Positions 43,601-55,100 of a stretch of 64,000 bases of DNA are shown in pieces. The notes beneath the pieces are model-generated. The model made no database searches. It saw only the letters and a program-made list of their open reading frames with translations, and was not told the origin of the DNA. Each line of letters opens with the position of its first letter. The first letter of the stretch is position 1. The DNA comes from Hormiphora californensis (lineage: Eukaryota > Ctenophora > Tentaculata > Cydippida > Pleurobrachiidae), in assembly GCA_020137815.1 (NCBI GenBank), contig CM035354.1, forward strand, positions 1,003,386 to 1,067,385, written 5' to 3'. Position numbers and translations under genes: made by a program.

Positions 43601-46600
43601 TAATCTCTCTCGGTTGCACAGTACACATACGCGGTTCTAAAACTAGTGTGTGTAATTGGATGTAATGAAAATTGATCTAAAACCAAACAAGTTTGGTGGA
43701 TTTCCCGGGTCAATAGAACGTGAAACGATTTTTTATCGAATATAATTAAGAAACGATATGGAGTTCGCCGGGCCGCTGTCAAGTTCATAGACCATCCCCA
43801 ACTATTATAACACCCTATCTCTCTAGACACCCCCACATTAAGTAATATATAGCAGGGACGAATCTTAATATTTTGACTCACTATCCCCACAACACCCTTC
43901 CCTTTAGCTGAACCTCAATCCCCACAACTATAACACCCATATTCCCACACCCACGCCCACAACACCCCTTCCCCTTTAGCTGAACCTCAACCCCCGCAAC
44001 TATAACACCCATATTCCCACACCCACACCCACAACACCCCTCCCTCGTTCGTTACGTTGCAGTTCGTTTCACTTTTGCTCGTCTCAGACACCAATAAGGG
44101 CTCTTCCCCTCACTAAAATGCAACTTAAATCCGTCTCAAATACCCATTTCCAGCACACATGACCTCCCAGTTACCACTGGGAAAAACGTTACCTTGTTCC
44201 AGACTCAGAAGCTGACAGGACAAAAAGCTTGCGTGAGAGTGCCCTAATACAGACCACAAACAGTTATAATATCAGAGAAATTTATTTGATTGGTGTAATT
44301 TTGAGCGTGATATTTTAGCTATTATCTTTCATACAGACCACAGACTTTATGACAGGTTGCAACACCGTTCTGTCGTGCAGCAGAGTTTGGTACGCTATAA
44401 GGGGAAACTCTAACTGAATGCCCGCGCAGTAATGGCGTCCCATCACTGGTAAAAATCTAACTGATAATGGGAGTCATCACTCTGGGCGCGCCAGGATTTG
44501 CCACAAATTTTGCCAAAAAAAGGCTTTTACGTAACACGCGATGACAAACACACTAACATGATCGCGCGTTCTTCCATCATTCCTTCCATTCAATTAGAGT
44601 TTTACCAGTGATGGGACGCCATTACTGCGCGGGCATTCAGTTAGAGTTTCCCCTCACCTAGAGCCACACACACACACTCACACACACCAACCTAGGGAAT
44701 AAAATACATTCAAAACTCTAACAAGTTTCTTTCTCAACAGGTTGAAGATGTTGAATATTGGACACAATAATATATCTTCCCTTGGCAAGGATTCAAACCC
44801 TTCCTTCTCCAATCCTAACCTGACATCCCTCAACCTGATCCAGAACGATGTTTCCTGTTTCACCGATGTGTCAGCCCTGGCTGAAATGTTCCCAAACTTG
44901 AACACTCTAATTCTCTCTGATAATCCTCTCCTTTCGTTTGGGGATGATAAAGAGGTAGGGGCTATAAAAATTAATTAAAATTGATTGTGTTTGGCTGCGG
45001 AGTGGACGGAAAGAGGGTCGAGCAAGGTTTGGCCAAACGGGTTTATCTTTCTAGATCTTGTGTACTTGTACCTGTTTGTCTGTGCTATTCTGGGCTGCTG
45101 GGGTTACCTGGAACATCAGTATGAACAGACAAAGGCCTCCCGGTGATTTTAAAACCTGCAAGAGCAACAACATTAGATCACCGTCCATCCCGCATGGGTT
45201 GTCATGTCTGTGGGCCGCGGTGACATTCATTGTGTTGTTTCAGCGCACACTCTTCACGCGCGCAGTGCCCCCAAACAAGCGGCCTTTCAATTCAAAATCA
45301 ATGTAGCCAGCGAAACTCGTGCATGGTCTGCCGTCTGGTGACTGGTGTGTCTCGAGGTACCACTGGTAGACCGATGTGTCACAACCCAATATATTAACAC
45401 GTAGCGGGAGGGGTTGTCGAATATAAACATCTCTAACCAACATGACATCACAGGTGATTGCTCGGTTTGGAAAACTTTCTAAACTTCATGTCAACAATAT
45501 TTCTATAAAGACCTGGTCTGAAGTGTCTAAACTACGATGGTTCCCTGTTCTAAATGATGTGAGGATGATCCATTGGGATATCTTTGGGGTAGGTCTACAA
45601 TCATGGCTTTATGTTTTAGTAAAACAGCACCAGTTTGTGTCACAAATTGTGACTCACAATGTTATCATGTTTATGTTTTAGTAAAACCAGTTTGTGTCAC
45701 CATGTTATCATCAGTAGGGGGGTAGGTCTATAATAATAATCTTTTTCATTTTTATTTTCAGTTTATGGGATTTGTAACCCATCTTTACCATCTCTCCATA
45801 TGTCCATATCGCTCCAGTTACAAAATTTGAAACTGACATCAGTTTCAAATTTTGTAACTGGTCCAGTTGCAGAATTGAAACTGACATCAGTTTCAAATTG
45901 TGTAGCTGGTCCAGTTGCGGAGTTGAAACTGATATCTCTACTACATAAACGGTTCAGAATTTGCCTAGCTAGACTGTGTTTCGTGCGCCCCGTTAGAACA
46001 TAACAATTCAGGATATGAACGAGGAAGAAAGGAGAATGATACTAGGAGCTCTTTTACCCACAATACCCCTCATCAACGGTGCCGAGATATCAGACCGACC
46101 TACTGCGGAGAGATGGTATATGAGACGATGTGCAAACAACCCCTCAATTAGAGAAGATCAGAGGTAATTAATTGGTAATTAGTAATTAATGATAATTCAC
46201 TAGTTACTAGCTGGTAAAATTTTGATATGTGTTTTTAGGCTGCTGATTAAGTGCTAACTCCATTTTCATGTTGCATGATATGCTAATATGATTTCATGCA
46301 TGTAGAGTGTACGAGGACACAGAGAGGTGAGATATTGAGTGCCGAATATAATTCCATCCCGACCCACATTGGGGTAGTGTAGTGTGTGTGTTGGTGTGTG
46401 TGTGTGAGAGAGGAAGTCCAGCGCTCCAATTAGCGTGTCTATTTATTATTTGATAGCTACTTGTAATTATTCAGTAGCGGGTGATTGGGAGTGAGGGTTT
46501 TTTAGCACACATGTTGATTTGCTTTATCCTCGTTGAGTAAGGGATGGAGAACTCAACAATTTTATCCATCCAGAAGACCCATTTTCATCTTGTGTCAGGT

Positions 46601-47174
46601 TAGCTGAGCTGGAGGAGAAGCATGGTATCCTGCCCGAGTTGAGAGATATCTCGCTGAGAGACTTCACGGAAGAAACTATAAAACTGACAATCGCAATCCC
46701 TGACAAGGCTATCCTAATGGAGAAATCATTCAGTGTTTATGACACGGTAAGCACTGCTATAATTCCTCTAGTTATGTCGTTAACTATTTCAATTTTGTTT
46801 ATTTGCTAATAAATTTCATTTTGTTTTATTTCACGGCTTATAGTTATATTTCCCTTCCTTAGTTTGGTGCTATGATACAGTCACTGGAGGAAGAAGTCAA
46901 ATTATCCCTCTCCATAAACCGAGTCCGACTCCGCAAGCAATTGGATACCACCATCTACAGTGTCCAAGTTGGCCCAGATATGATTCCAGAGAAGGATCCT
47001 GGGACTGTAACCATAGTTTCAATGGCCCAGATGTTGTATCAGGTGTGTACGGGGGTGCGGCCCCTTGTCAAGGCCGAGGAAGGGGATTGTATTGAACTTC
47101 AGAGAGCAACTAAGGCAGAGGTTAAGTTTGATGCTGCTCACGGCTTTGTCCGGTCGAGACTAACTAGCCTGTGA
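37673..47174 (+). CDS. TBCEL: Tubulin-folding cofactor E-like protein (TBCEL), multi-exon
   Basis: Exons supported by GT-AG borders and phase: 37673-37831, 38013-38081, 38348-38529, 44741-44954, 45454-45588, 46012-46163, 46306-46326 (21-bp microexon), 46599-46746 and 46863-47174. A further exon at 38679-38770 is open but does not join 44741 in frame, so one exon or border in this gap is unresolved. The protein starts with VVDAYSEKYEEGF and has leucine-rich repeats (LSNLILDNCGIETL, ECDLSKNKISSW, LEVLCLSKNSL, LKMLNIGHNNISSL, LNTLILSDNPLL, LSKLHVNNISIKTW), then EEERRMILGALLPTIPLING and a C-terminal ubiquitin-like region. The CAP-Gly domain of TBCE is not seen, which fits TBCEL; an upstream CAP-Gly exon cannot be excluded. 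TBCEL binds and destabilises tubulin in the cytoplasm. The intron at 38.8-44.7 kb holds a receptor gene on the other strand. Confidence 0.85.
37866..37908 (-). mobile_element. Mini-MITE family 1, 43 bp, perfect 8-bp target duplication
   Basis: The element TTGTTATGTTCTAACC...GTAGCCAGGCAA lies in the first TBCEL intron and is flanked exactly by GTTTCACC (37858-37865 and 37909-37916). It is in the reverse orientation relative to 45961. A second, 5'-altered copy follows at about 37932-37984 (end GGTTAGAACATAACAA, flanks ATATTCAG/ATATTCTT). Confidence 0.9.
39249..39790 (-). repeat. 12-bp coding minisatellite in the receptor tail
   Basis: A TTCAGGAGCGGC word (minus strand Ala-Ala-Pro-Glu) is repeated with variants, and a 36-bp higher-order unit recurs (AGTAGCGTCTTTAGGAGCGG). 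All copies keep the frame. It also opens long frames on the plus strand (Gly-Ala-Ala-Ser-Gly), which are shadows. Confidence 0.85.
39249..42858 (-). CDS. LDLa-module 7TM receptor (GRL101-like), nested in a TBCEL intron, with one frameshift
   Basis: Read on the minus strand. The preferred start at 42858 gives a good signal peptide (MTDLFYHVLLISITGVFSG); an open frame reaches 43005. The ectodomain is Cys-rich with LDL-receptor class A modules, for example CNGHNDCAMGADERKETC, CDLVDDCLDRSDEEEC and CDGKFDCKDISDEC. Seven hydrophobic segments follow (about 40.9 to 39.85 kb), with FCCWMPFL in TM6 and NPVLY in TM7, the rhodopsin-family signatures. The architecture resembles the mollusc GRL101 and relaxin-type receptors, although no leucine-rich repeats are seen. 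The reading frame shifts by one base in the ectodomain near 42225, at a run of five C (minus strand), where frame 42858-42202 passes to frame 42317-39249. That is either a sequencing error or a mutation. The C-terminal tail (39790-39249) is about 180 residues of Ala-Pro-Glu-Val / Ala-Pro-Lys-Asp-Ala-Thr repeats coded by a 12-bp/36-bp DNA repeat. The ligand is unknown. Confidence 0.82.
43006..44400. other. TBCEL intron, repeats only
   Basis: It contains a G tract of about 19 bp (43073-43091) and near-duplicate CACCCATATTCCCACACCCA blocks at 43910-44040. No exon was recognised, although a missing TBCEL exon could lie here. Confidence 0.45.
44401..44653. mobile_element. 253-bp MITE with ends GGGGAAACTCTAACTGAATG
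   Basis: The right end CATTCAGTTAGAGTTTCCCC mirrors the left. Arms of about 55 bp include GTAATGGCGTCCCATCACTG and CAGTGATGGGACGCCATTAC. It ends 87 bp before a TBCEL exon. A relative forms the centre of the foldback at 49038-51835. Confidence 0.88.
45961..46006 (+). mobile_element. Mini-MITE family 1, 46 bp, at the 3' splice site of a TBCEL intron
   Basis: The element TTGCCTAGCTAGACTGTGTT...TTAGAACATAACAA is flanked by TTCAGAAT (45953-45960) and TTCAGGAT (46007-46014), one mismatch in eight. The exon begins at 46012, inside the right-hand copy (TTCAG then GAT). The acceptor AG is therefore part of the target duplication. Confidence 0.88.
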
Positions 47175-47335
47175 AACTGTGTGTTTTTATAAAGAGAGAC
47201 AGATAGATCTTGAGTCAGTTTTGTAAGTACAAATGTAACATTGTATATAGCACTCCAGCTGCGTAGTACAAATACAATACTGTAGTCTAGTTGTATAAAA
47301 GGCCTCTAGCTCTAGATTGATAGAAAGAACTCTGT

Positions 47336-47592
47336 ACTAGACCAAAAAACAAAGGAAATTTGTTTGGAACACCCGTGGCCTTTTTCGATACTTGACGCTG
47401 CGGGAAATGCACCCTTCGTCAGAGCAAGAGGCGAAGAAGAGTGAGAGAAAGTGTGCGTATGTTAGAACTTGGAGAGATGGCACAACGATACCTAGTAGTA
47501 TAGCTCAGATTATGGGTGCATTTCCCGCAGCGTCAAGTATCGAAAAAGGCCACGGGTGTTCCAAACAAATTTCCTTTGTTTTTTGGTCTAGT
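47336..47592. mobile_element. 257-bp MITE downstream of TBCEL
   Basis: ACTAGACCAAAAAACAAAGG at the left and CCTTTGTTTTTTGGTCTAGT at the right begin arms that pair for about 80 bp (including CACCCGTGGCC/GGCCACGGGTG). It lies 161 bp after the TBCEL stop codon, possibly within the 3' UTR. Confidence 0.88.
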
Positions 47593-47619
47593 TTCTCAGG
47601 GTTTTTGTAAACAGGTAAC

Positions 47620-48540
47620 ATAAATATGCAAATAACGGCTAAACGGTGCGAGATACGACTTTTTGTCCGGGGGACGACCCCCCATAAATCGACTATTCTA
47701 CGTCGAAATATGTCCATGAAAACATTCTAGGACCAGCTGAAGTGGAAATATTCAGAATATGCATTAAATCATGAATCAGTGCATAAATATGCAAATAACG
47801 GCTAAACGGTGCGAGATACGACTTTTTGTCCGGGGGACGACCCCCCATAAATCGACTATTCTACGTCGAAATATGTCCATGAAAACATTCTAGGACCAGC
47901 TGAAGTGGAAATATTCAGAATATGCATTAAATCATGAATCAGTGCATAAATATGCATATAACGGCTAAACGGTGCGAGATACGACTTTTTGTCCCGGGGA
48001 CGACCCCCCCATAAATCGACTATTCTACGTCGAAATATGTCCATGAAAACGTTCTAGGACCATTTGAAGTGGAAATATTCAGAATATGCATTAAATCATG
48101 AATCTGCGCATAAATATGCAAATAACGGCTAAACGGTGCGAGATACGACTTTTTGTCCGGGGGACGACCCCCCATAAATCGACTATTCTACGTTGAAATA
48201 TGTCCATGAAAACATTCTAGGACCAGTTGAAGTGGAAATATTCAGAATATGCATTAAATCATGAATCAGTGCATAAATATGCATATAACGGCTAAACGGT
48301 GCGAGATACGACTTTTTGTCCGGGGGACGACCCCCCATAAATCGACTCTTCTGCGTCGAAATATGTCCATGAAAACGTTCTAGGACCATTTGAAGTGGAA
48401 ATATTCAGAATATGCATTAAATCATGAATCTGCGCATAAATATGCAAATAACGGCTAAACGGTGCGAGATACGACTTTTTGTCCGGGGGACGACCCCCCA
48501 TAAATCGACTCTTCTGCGTCGAAATATGTCCTTTGAAATG
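47620..48540. repeat. 163-bp satellite, six units
   Basis: AACGGCTAAACGGTGCGAGA recurs with ends of AACGGCT at 47640, 47803, 47966, 48130, 48293 and 48456. Each unit also has GGGGGACGACCCCCCATAAA and TCTAGGACCA. An inverted fragment lies near 48645-48710. The words AACGGCTAAACGGT and CGACCCCCCATAA also occur at the centre of the foldback at 18.6 kb. Confidence 0.9.
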
Positions 48541-49037
48541 TCCTTACAACAACCAATACCGAGATAATCATAAAATTATACATAAATTATGCATAATTAA
48601 TGACTTCCCATGCTCAAATCAAAATTTTACATAGCCTACGACATGTAGAATAGTCGATTTATGGGGGGTCTTCCCCGGGACAAAAAGCTCTAAATCCAGC
48701 CGTTTTTGCTCAGTTTGGTTTGTAAAAAGGTGGTGCGTATGTATGTATGTATGTATGTATACAGAGCAAGCGTTTGGGACCCCCCTCGTAACTTTTGAAC
48801 GAAACCATTGATCCACTTGAAATTTTAAACACTATTAGATATCATTGAGGTAGCTTTACATACAAAATTTCAGCGTGCTAGCTTGTCGGGAACATGGTTA
48901 AATAGACGCTCGAAAAGGGCGAAAGTCACATCCGTATGGTATACTGCACTGGCCCCGAATCGGGCGAAATTAAATTTTCCGCGCCTGAGTTTATCCTTTC
49001 AGATTTGATCTTATAATGTTCTAGGATGACCTTAGAA

Positions 49038-51835
49038 GGGTAATCCATGTGATTTGGGTAAATAATCAGGCCAACCAGGAATTTTGGGGGGGACGGCTAA
49101 TTCCTTCACTAATAGTTAGTCTAAGAGGTCCTTATGTACGAAAAAAAAGTTTTAAATCTGAAGTGGTGGGGAAGACCCCTATAATTGGCCTTAATTGGCA
49201 CTAACTGGGTATTCCCATAACTTGGCTTAGAAATGGAGTAGAGACAAAAATAAGGACACTAAAATGTGTAGAATCATCACATTATAGGGGGTAGAGACCA
49301 TTACTGACTCGATATCTCCAATACTAATTGAGATAATTGAGTTAATTGGATAATTCATGCCACGCATGGTTGCCGAATACAAATCCTCTTAGAATAGGAG
49401 TAGAAATGAAAATAGGGACACTAAACTGTGCAGCGTCCTCGCATTAGTGGGGGTAGACACCCATGAAAAGTTCCTATCTCAATTGGTTAATTGGATAATT
49501 GGATAATTAGATATGCGCATAGCCGCATTAGCCTATTAGATATTCAGCAGACCATATACGATACCCTGAGACTCTAAGAGCCTCCTACATACCCCTAGTA
49601 CCCTCCTAAATACCCCTCAGACCCCGCTAGATACCTATTACACTCTATTAGATGCCCCTCGAAGCTTCCTAGATAGCCCTTACAGCTCATTGGGTAACCC
49701 TTTTACCTTCCTATACACCCCTCAGACCCTGCTAGATGCATTTTAGATCTTCCTAGATACCCCTAAAACTCTCCAAGATACACATAAGACTCTACTAGAT
49801 ACCCCTTAGACCCCGTTAGATACCCCTAAAATCCTTCTAGATACCCCTCAGATCTTCATAGATACCCCTAGTACCTTCCTGGGCACCCCTCAGATCTCAG
49901 ACAGCTAGATACCCCTGAACCCCCAAAGATACCCCCAGAAATCAGAATCTACTAGATTCATACCCCCTTAGACACCATTAGATATCTGTCAGACCCTTCT
50001 AGATACCCCTCCAGCTCCTTAGATAAGCCTATAATCATCCAAGACACCCCAAGAGCTTCCTAGATACCCCTCACAACTTTTTAGATACCCTAATAGACTG
50101 ATTGTGTCTAAGGGGATATAGTAGAGTCGGATACCCGTCAGACCCTTCTAGATACCCTTCAGAGCTTCATACCTGACCCTGGGCCTACTAGATACCCATT
50201 ACACCCTATTAAATACCCCTCAAGCCTCAAAGCTTCATATACATACCCCTCACAGCTCCTATTAATCCTATTAGCCTCCTAGACACCCCTCAGACTTTGA
50301 TCTACCGAACCCACCCAAAGGGTGTGAGCCACACAACGCAGACCCTGCTAGATACCTCTAAAACCCTCCAAGATACCTCTAGCTCTCCGACTCTACTATA
50401 CCCCTTAGACACTATCAGATACCCCTCAGATCCTTCTAGATACCCCTCAGAGCTTCTTAGACACCCCTCAGACCTCAGAGCGCTATCTAAGGGGAAACTC
50501 TAACTGAATGGCATCCCATTAATGGGATCCCATCAACAGTAAAACTCTAACTGATAATGGACCACAGTGATGGTTCTTTCTCTGTATTCTCTCTGTGTGC
50601 GCGCCCGTGCCCGGGCATGCCCTATAGTTCTTTCTCTGTATTCTCTCTGTAGGCAGTACATATATGTACTGCCTACAGAGAGAATACAGAGAAAGAACCA
50701 TCACTGTGGTCCATTATCAGTTAGAGTTTTACTGTTGATGGGATCCCATTAATGGGATGCCATTCAGTTAGAGTTTCCCCTAATGGAGGGTTTCAGGGGT
50801 ATGGGGGGTGTCTAGGAGTCTATTAGGGTGTCTAAAAAGGGGTGTAATGGGTATCTAACAATCCCAGGGTCGGAGGGGTGTATAGGAGGGTAATAGGCAT
50901 AGGAGCTGGAGGGGTATCTTTGGGGCGTTCAGGGGTATCTAGCAAGATCTGATATGTATCTAGTAGGGTCTAATGGGTATCTAGAGGGGTAAAATGGCTA
51001 TCTAAGGAGCTGTGAGGATATCTTTGAAGATCTGAGGGGTATCTAGAACGATTTTAGAGGTATCTAACGGGGTCTAAGGGGTATCTAGTACAGTCTAATG
51101 TGTATCTTGGAGGGTTTTAGGGGTATCTAGGAAGATCTAAAATGCATCTAGCAGGGTCAGAGGGGTGTATAGGAAGGTAAAAGGGTTAACCAATGAGCTG
51201 TAAGGGCTATCTAGGAAGCTTCGAGGGGCATCTAATAGATTGTAATAGGTATCTAGCAGGGTCTGAGGGGTAGTTAGGAGGTTACTAGGGGTATGTAGGA
51301 GGCTCTTAGAGACTCAGGGTATCGTATATGGTCTGCTGAATATCTAATAGGCTAATACGGCTATGCGCATATCTAATTATCCAATTATCCAATTAACCAA
51401 TTGAGATAGGAACTTTTCATGGGTGTCTACCCCCACTAATGCGAGGACGCTGCACAGTTTAGTGTCCCTATTTTCATTTCTACTCCTATTCTAAGAGGAT
51501 TTATATTCGGCAACCATGCACGGCATAAATTATCCAATTAACTCAATTATCTCAATTAGTATTGGAGATATCGACTCAGTAATGGTCTCTACCCCCTATA
51601 ATGTTATGATTCTACACATTTTAGTGTCCTTATTTTTGTCTCTACTCCATTTCTAAGCCAAGTTATGGGAATATCCAGTTAGTGCCAATTAAGGCCAATT
51701 ATAGGGGTCTTCCCCACCACTTCAGATTTAAAACTTTTTTTTGGTGCATAAGGACCTCTTAGACTAACTATTAGTGAAGGAATTAGCCGTCCCCCCCAAA
51801 ATTCCTGGTCCTTACCCTAATCACATGGATTAGGG
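49038..51835. mobile_element. 2.8-kb foldback element with internal AGATACCCCT repeats
   Basis: The outer arms (49038-49560 and 51310-51835) are inverted copies; GTAATCCATGTGAT at the left is answered by ATCACATGGATTAG at the right. They include the ATTAGTGGGGGTAGACACCC and GGATAATTGGATAATTAG blocks known from the 17.9-kb foldback. Inside, 49560-50480 is a degenerate repeat of CTAGATACCCCTCAGACC and 50790-51310 carries it inverted. The centre is a separate MITE. Confidence 0.85.
50491..50780. mobile_element. 290-bp MITE at the exact centre of the foldback
   Basis: Ends GGGGAAACTCTAACTGAATG and CATTCAGTTAGAGTTTCCCC match the MITE at 44401. It has a nearly perfect palindrome around GGCAGTACATATATGTACTG. 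One arm has an extra segment with GTGTGCGCGCCCGTGCCCGG, so the palindrome is off-centre. Confidence 0.85.
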
Positions 51836-52149
51836 GTGGGATGGTTTTTCATTGCTGGGGGCTTTGCCCCCAGACCCCCATTAGGCCACGGGGCACTTGC
51901 CAGTGCAGTGATTTGATTGTCATGCTGGCAGTGAGATTGCTGTAACTCTTACACACTGAAAAGTCTCACAGTGATTATGTACGCTAAATGTGGACGTTTT
52001 TTGTTATAATTCTGCCATTGTTTTTCTAATTCTTGGCCAACATTTGGCAATGCAGATACAGTTACAGACACAATCATCAATCATTGTCACATGGTGATGA
52101 AACAAGGTGTCATGGACAGTCTCTGACGACAGTGTCTTCGCTTTATATA

Positions 52150-55100
52150 CAGGGTGTGAACTGCATGTCGTGTTTGCTAGTCGCGAGCGCGCTTGCGAGA
52201 CAAGCAAACACGTCAAGGTTCATTAACAAGCATGCTGCTCAGTCATTTTAGATTTAATACACAATGTAAGGATACCATGTAATAGGTGAGACTCTTGCCG
52301 TCACCCTCGTTCAAGTCCCGTGAAAAACGGAGCAGTACACGCTAACTGATGCCCATTTTCCTCGCGTGACCCCGATTCAGCAGTTTGAGACACCAACTCT
52401 TTAGGGGGCCATATCTCAGGAACCAGACAAGATAGGAAAAATCGCCGTCTAACGAGGCGTACAGTTTTTAATCTAGTTTACCACTGTACCGGCCGTTTCA
52501 CTCTCCGACCTAAAACAAAAATCGCAACCCCACAAAACTTCAAAATAATGAAATTCGCATCTCGCATGTCGTGTTGCATGTCGTGTTGCATGTCGTGTCA
52601 TGTTATTGACGCGCTCGCGTTCAACTCTCACACAGCAGCTGCAGAACATGGCGGGAAACATCGAGGAGTAGAGAGAGGGTCGGTGCCGAATCAAATATTT
52701 CTTGATCTTGATCTACTCCATCTCTCAGCTATCCTACCCCTCATCAACTCGATCTCTCAGCTACCCTACCCCTCATCTACTCCATCTTTCAGCTACCCTA
52801 CCCCTCATCTACTCCATCTTTCAGCTACCCTACCCCTAATCTAGTCCATCTCTCCGCTACCCTACTCCTCATCTACTCCATCTCTCAGCTACCCTACCTC
52901 CCATTTACTCCATCTCTCAGCTACCCTACCTCCCATTTACTCCATCTCTCAGCTTCCCTACCTCCCATTTACTCCATCTCTCAGCTTACCTACCTCCCAT
53001 TTATTCCATATCTCAGCTTCCCTACCTGTGATTTACTCCATATTTCAGATACCCTACCTCCCATTTACTCCATCTCTCAGCTTACCTACCTCCCATTCAC
53101 TCCATCTATCAGCTACCCTACCTCCCATTTATTCCATCTCTCAGCTTCCCTACCTCCCATTTACTCCATCTCTCAGCTTCCCTACCTCCCATTTACTCCA
53201 TCTCTCAGCTTACCTACCTCCCATTTACTCCATCTCTCAGCTTCCCTACCTCCCATTTACTCCATCTCTCAGCTACCTTACCTTCCATTTACTCCATCTC
53301 TCAGCTTCCCTTCCTCCCATTTACTCCATCTCTCAGCTACCCTACCTCCCATTTACTCCATCTCTCAGCTTACCTACCTCCCATTTATTCCATATCTCAG
53401 CTTCCCTACCTGTCATTTACTCCATATTTCAGATACCCTACCTCCCATTTACTCCATCTCTCAGCTTACCTACCTCCCATTCACTCCATCTATCAGCTAC
53501 CCTACCTCCCATTTATTCCATCTCTCAGCTTCCCTACCTCCCATTTACTCCATCTCTCAGCTTCCCTACCTCCCATTTACTCCATCTCTCAGCTTACCTA
53601 CCTCCCATTTACTCCATATCTCAGCTTCCCTACCTGCCATTTACTCCATCTTTCAGATACCCTACCTCCCATTTACTCCATCTCACAGCTTCCCTACCTC
53701 CCATTTACTCCATCTCTCAGCTTCCCTACCTCCCATTTACTCCATCTTTCAGCTTCCCTACCTCCCATTTACTCCATCGCTTACCTTCCCTACCTCCCAT
53801 TTACTCCATCTCTCAGCTTCCCTACCTCCCATTTACTCCATCTCTCAGCTTCCCTACCTCCCATTTACTCCATCTCTCATTTATCCTAACATTCCTACCC
53901 CTGAGAGATGGAGTAAATGGGAGGTAGGGAAGCTGGGAGATGGAGTAAATGGGAGGTAGGAAAGCTAAGAGATGGAGTAAATGGGTGGTAGGGTAGCTGA
54001 GAGATAGAGTAAATGGGAGGTAGGGAAGCTGAGGGATGGAGTAAATGGGAGGTAGGGAAGCTGAGAGATGGAGTAAATGGGAGGTAGGTAAGCTGAGAGA
54101 TGGAGTAAATGGGAGGTAGGGTAGCTGAGAGATGGAGTAAATGGGAGGTAGGGTAGCTGAGAGATGGAGTAAATGGGAGGTAGGGTAGCTGAGAGATGGA
54201 GTAAATGGGAGGTAGGGAAGCTGGGAGATGGAGTAAATGGAAGGTAAGGTAGCTGAGAGATGGAGTAAATGGGAGGTAGGGAAGCTGAGAGATGGAGTAA
54301 ATGGGAGGTAGGGAAGCTGAGAGATGGAGTAAATGGGAGGTAGGTAAACTGAGAGATGGAGTAAATGGGAGGTAGGGTATCTGAGAGATGGAGTAAATGG
54401 CAGGTAGGGAAGCTGAGATATGGAGTAAATGGGAGGTAGGAAAGCTGAGAGATGGAGTAAATGGGTGGTAGGGTAGCTGAGAGATGGAGTAAATGGGAGG
54501 TAGGGAAGCTGAGAGATGGAGTAAATGGGAGGTAGGGAAGCTGAGAGATGGAGTAAATGGGAGGTAGGTAAGCTGAAAGATGGAGTAAATGGGAGGTAGG
54601 GTAGCTGAGAGATGGAGTAAATGGGAGGTAGCGTAGCTGAGAGATGGAGTAAATGGGAGGTAGGGAAGCTGAGAGATGGAGTAAATGGGAGGTAGGGTAG
54701 CTGAGAGATGGAGTAAATGGGAGGAAGGGAAGCTGAGAGATGGAGTAAATGGAAGGTAAGGTAGCTGAGAGATGGAGTAAATGGGAGGTAGGGTATCTGA
54801 GAGATGGAGTAAATGGCAGGTAGGGAAGCTGAGATATGGAGTAAATGGGAGGTAGGAAAGCTGAGAGATGGAGTAAATGGGTGGTAGGGTAGCTGAGAGA
54901 TGGAGTAAATGGGAGGTAGGGAAGCTGAGAGATGGAGTAAATGGGAGGTAGGGAAGCTGAGAGATGGAGTAAATGGGAGGTAGGTAAGCTGAAAGATGGA
55001 GTAAATGGGAGGTAGGGTAGCTGAGAGATGGAGTAAATGGGAGGTAGCGTAGCTGAGAGATGGAGTAAATGGGAGGTAGGGAAGCTGAGAGATGGAGTAA

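Noticed and set aside
47620-48540. Possible CRISPR-like array
   Set aside because: Whole 163-bp units repeat without unique spacers, and the DNA is eukaryotic. It is a satellite.
53028-53927. 299-codon open frame with Ser-Leu-Pro-Thr-Ser-His repeats
   Set aside because: It is a pure translation of the 32-bp foldback repeat (32-residue period equals three units).
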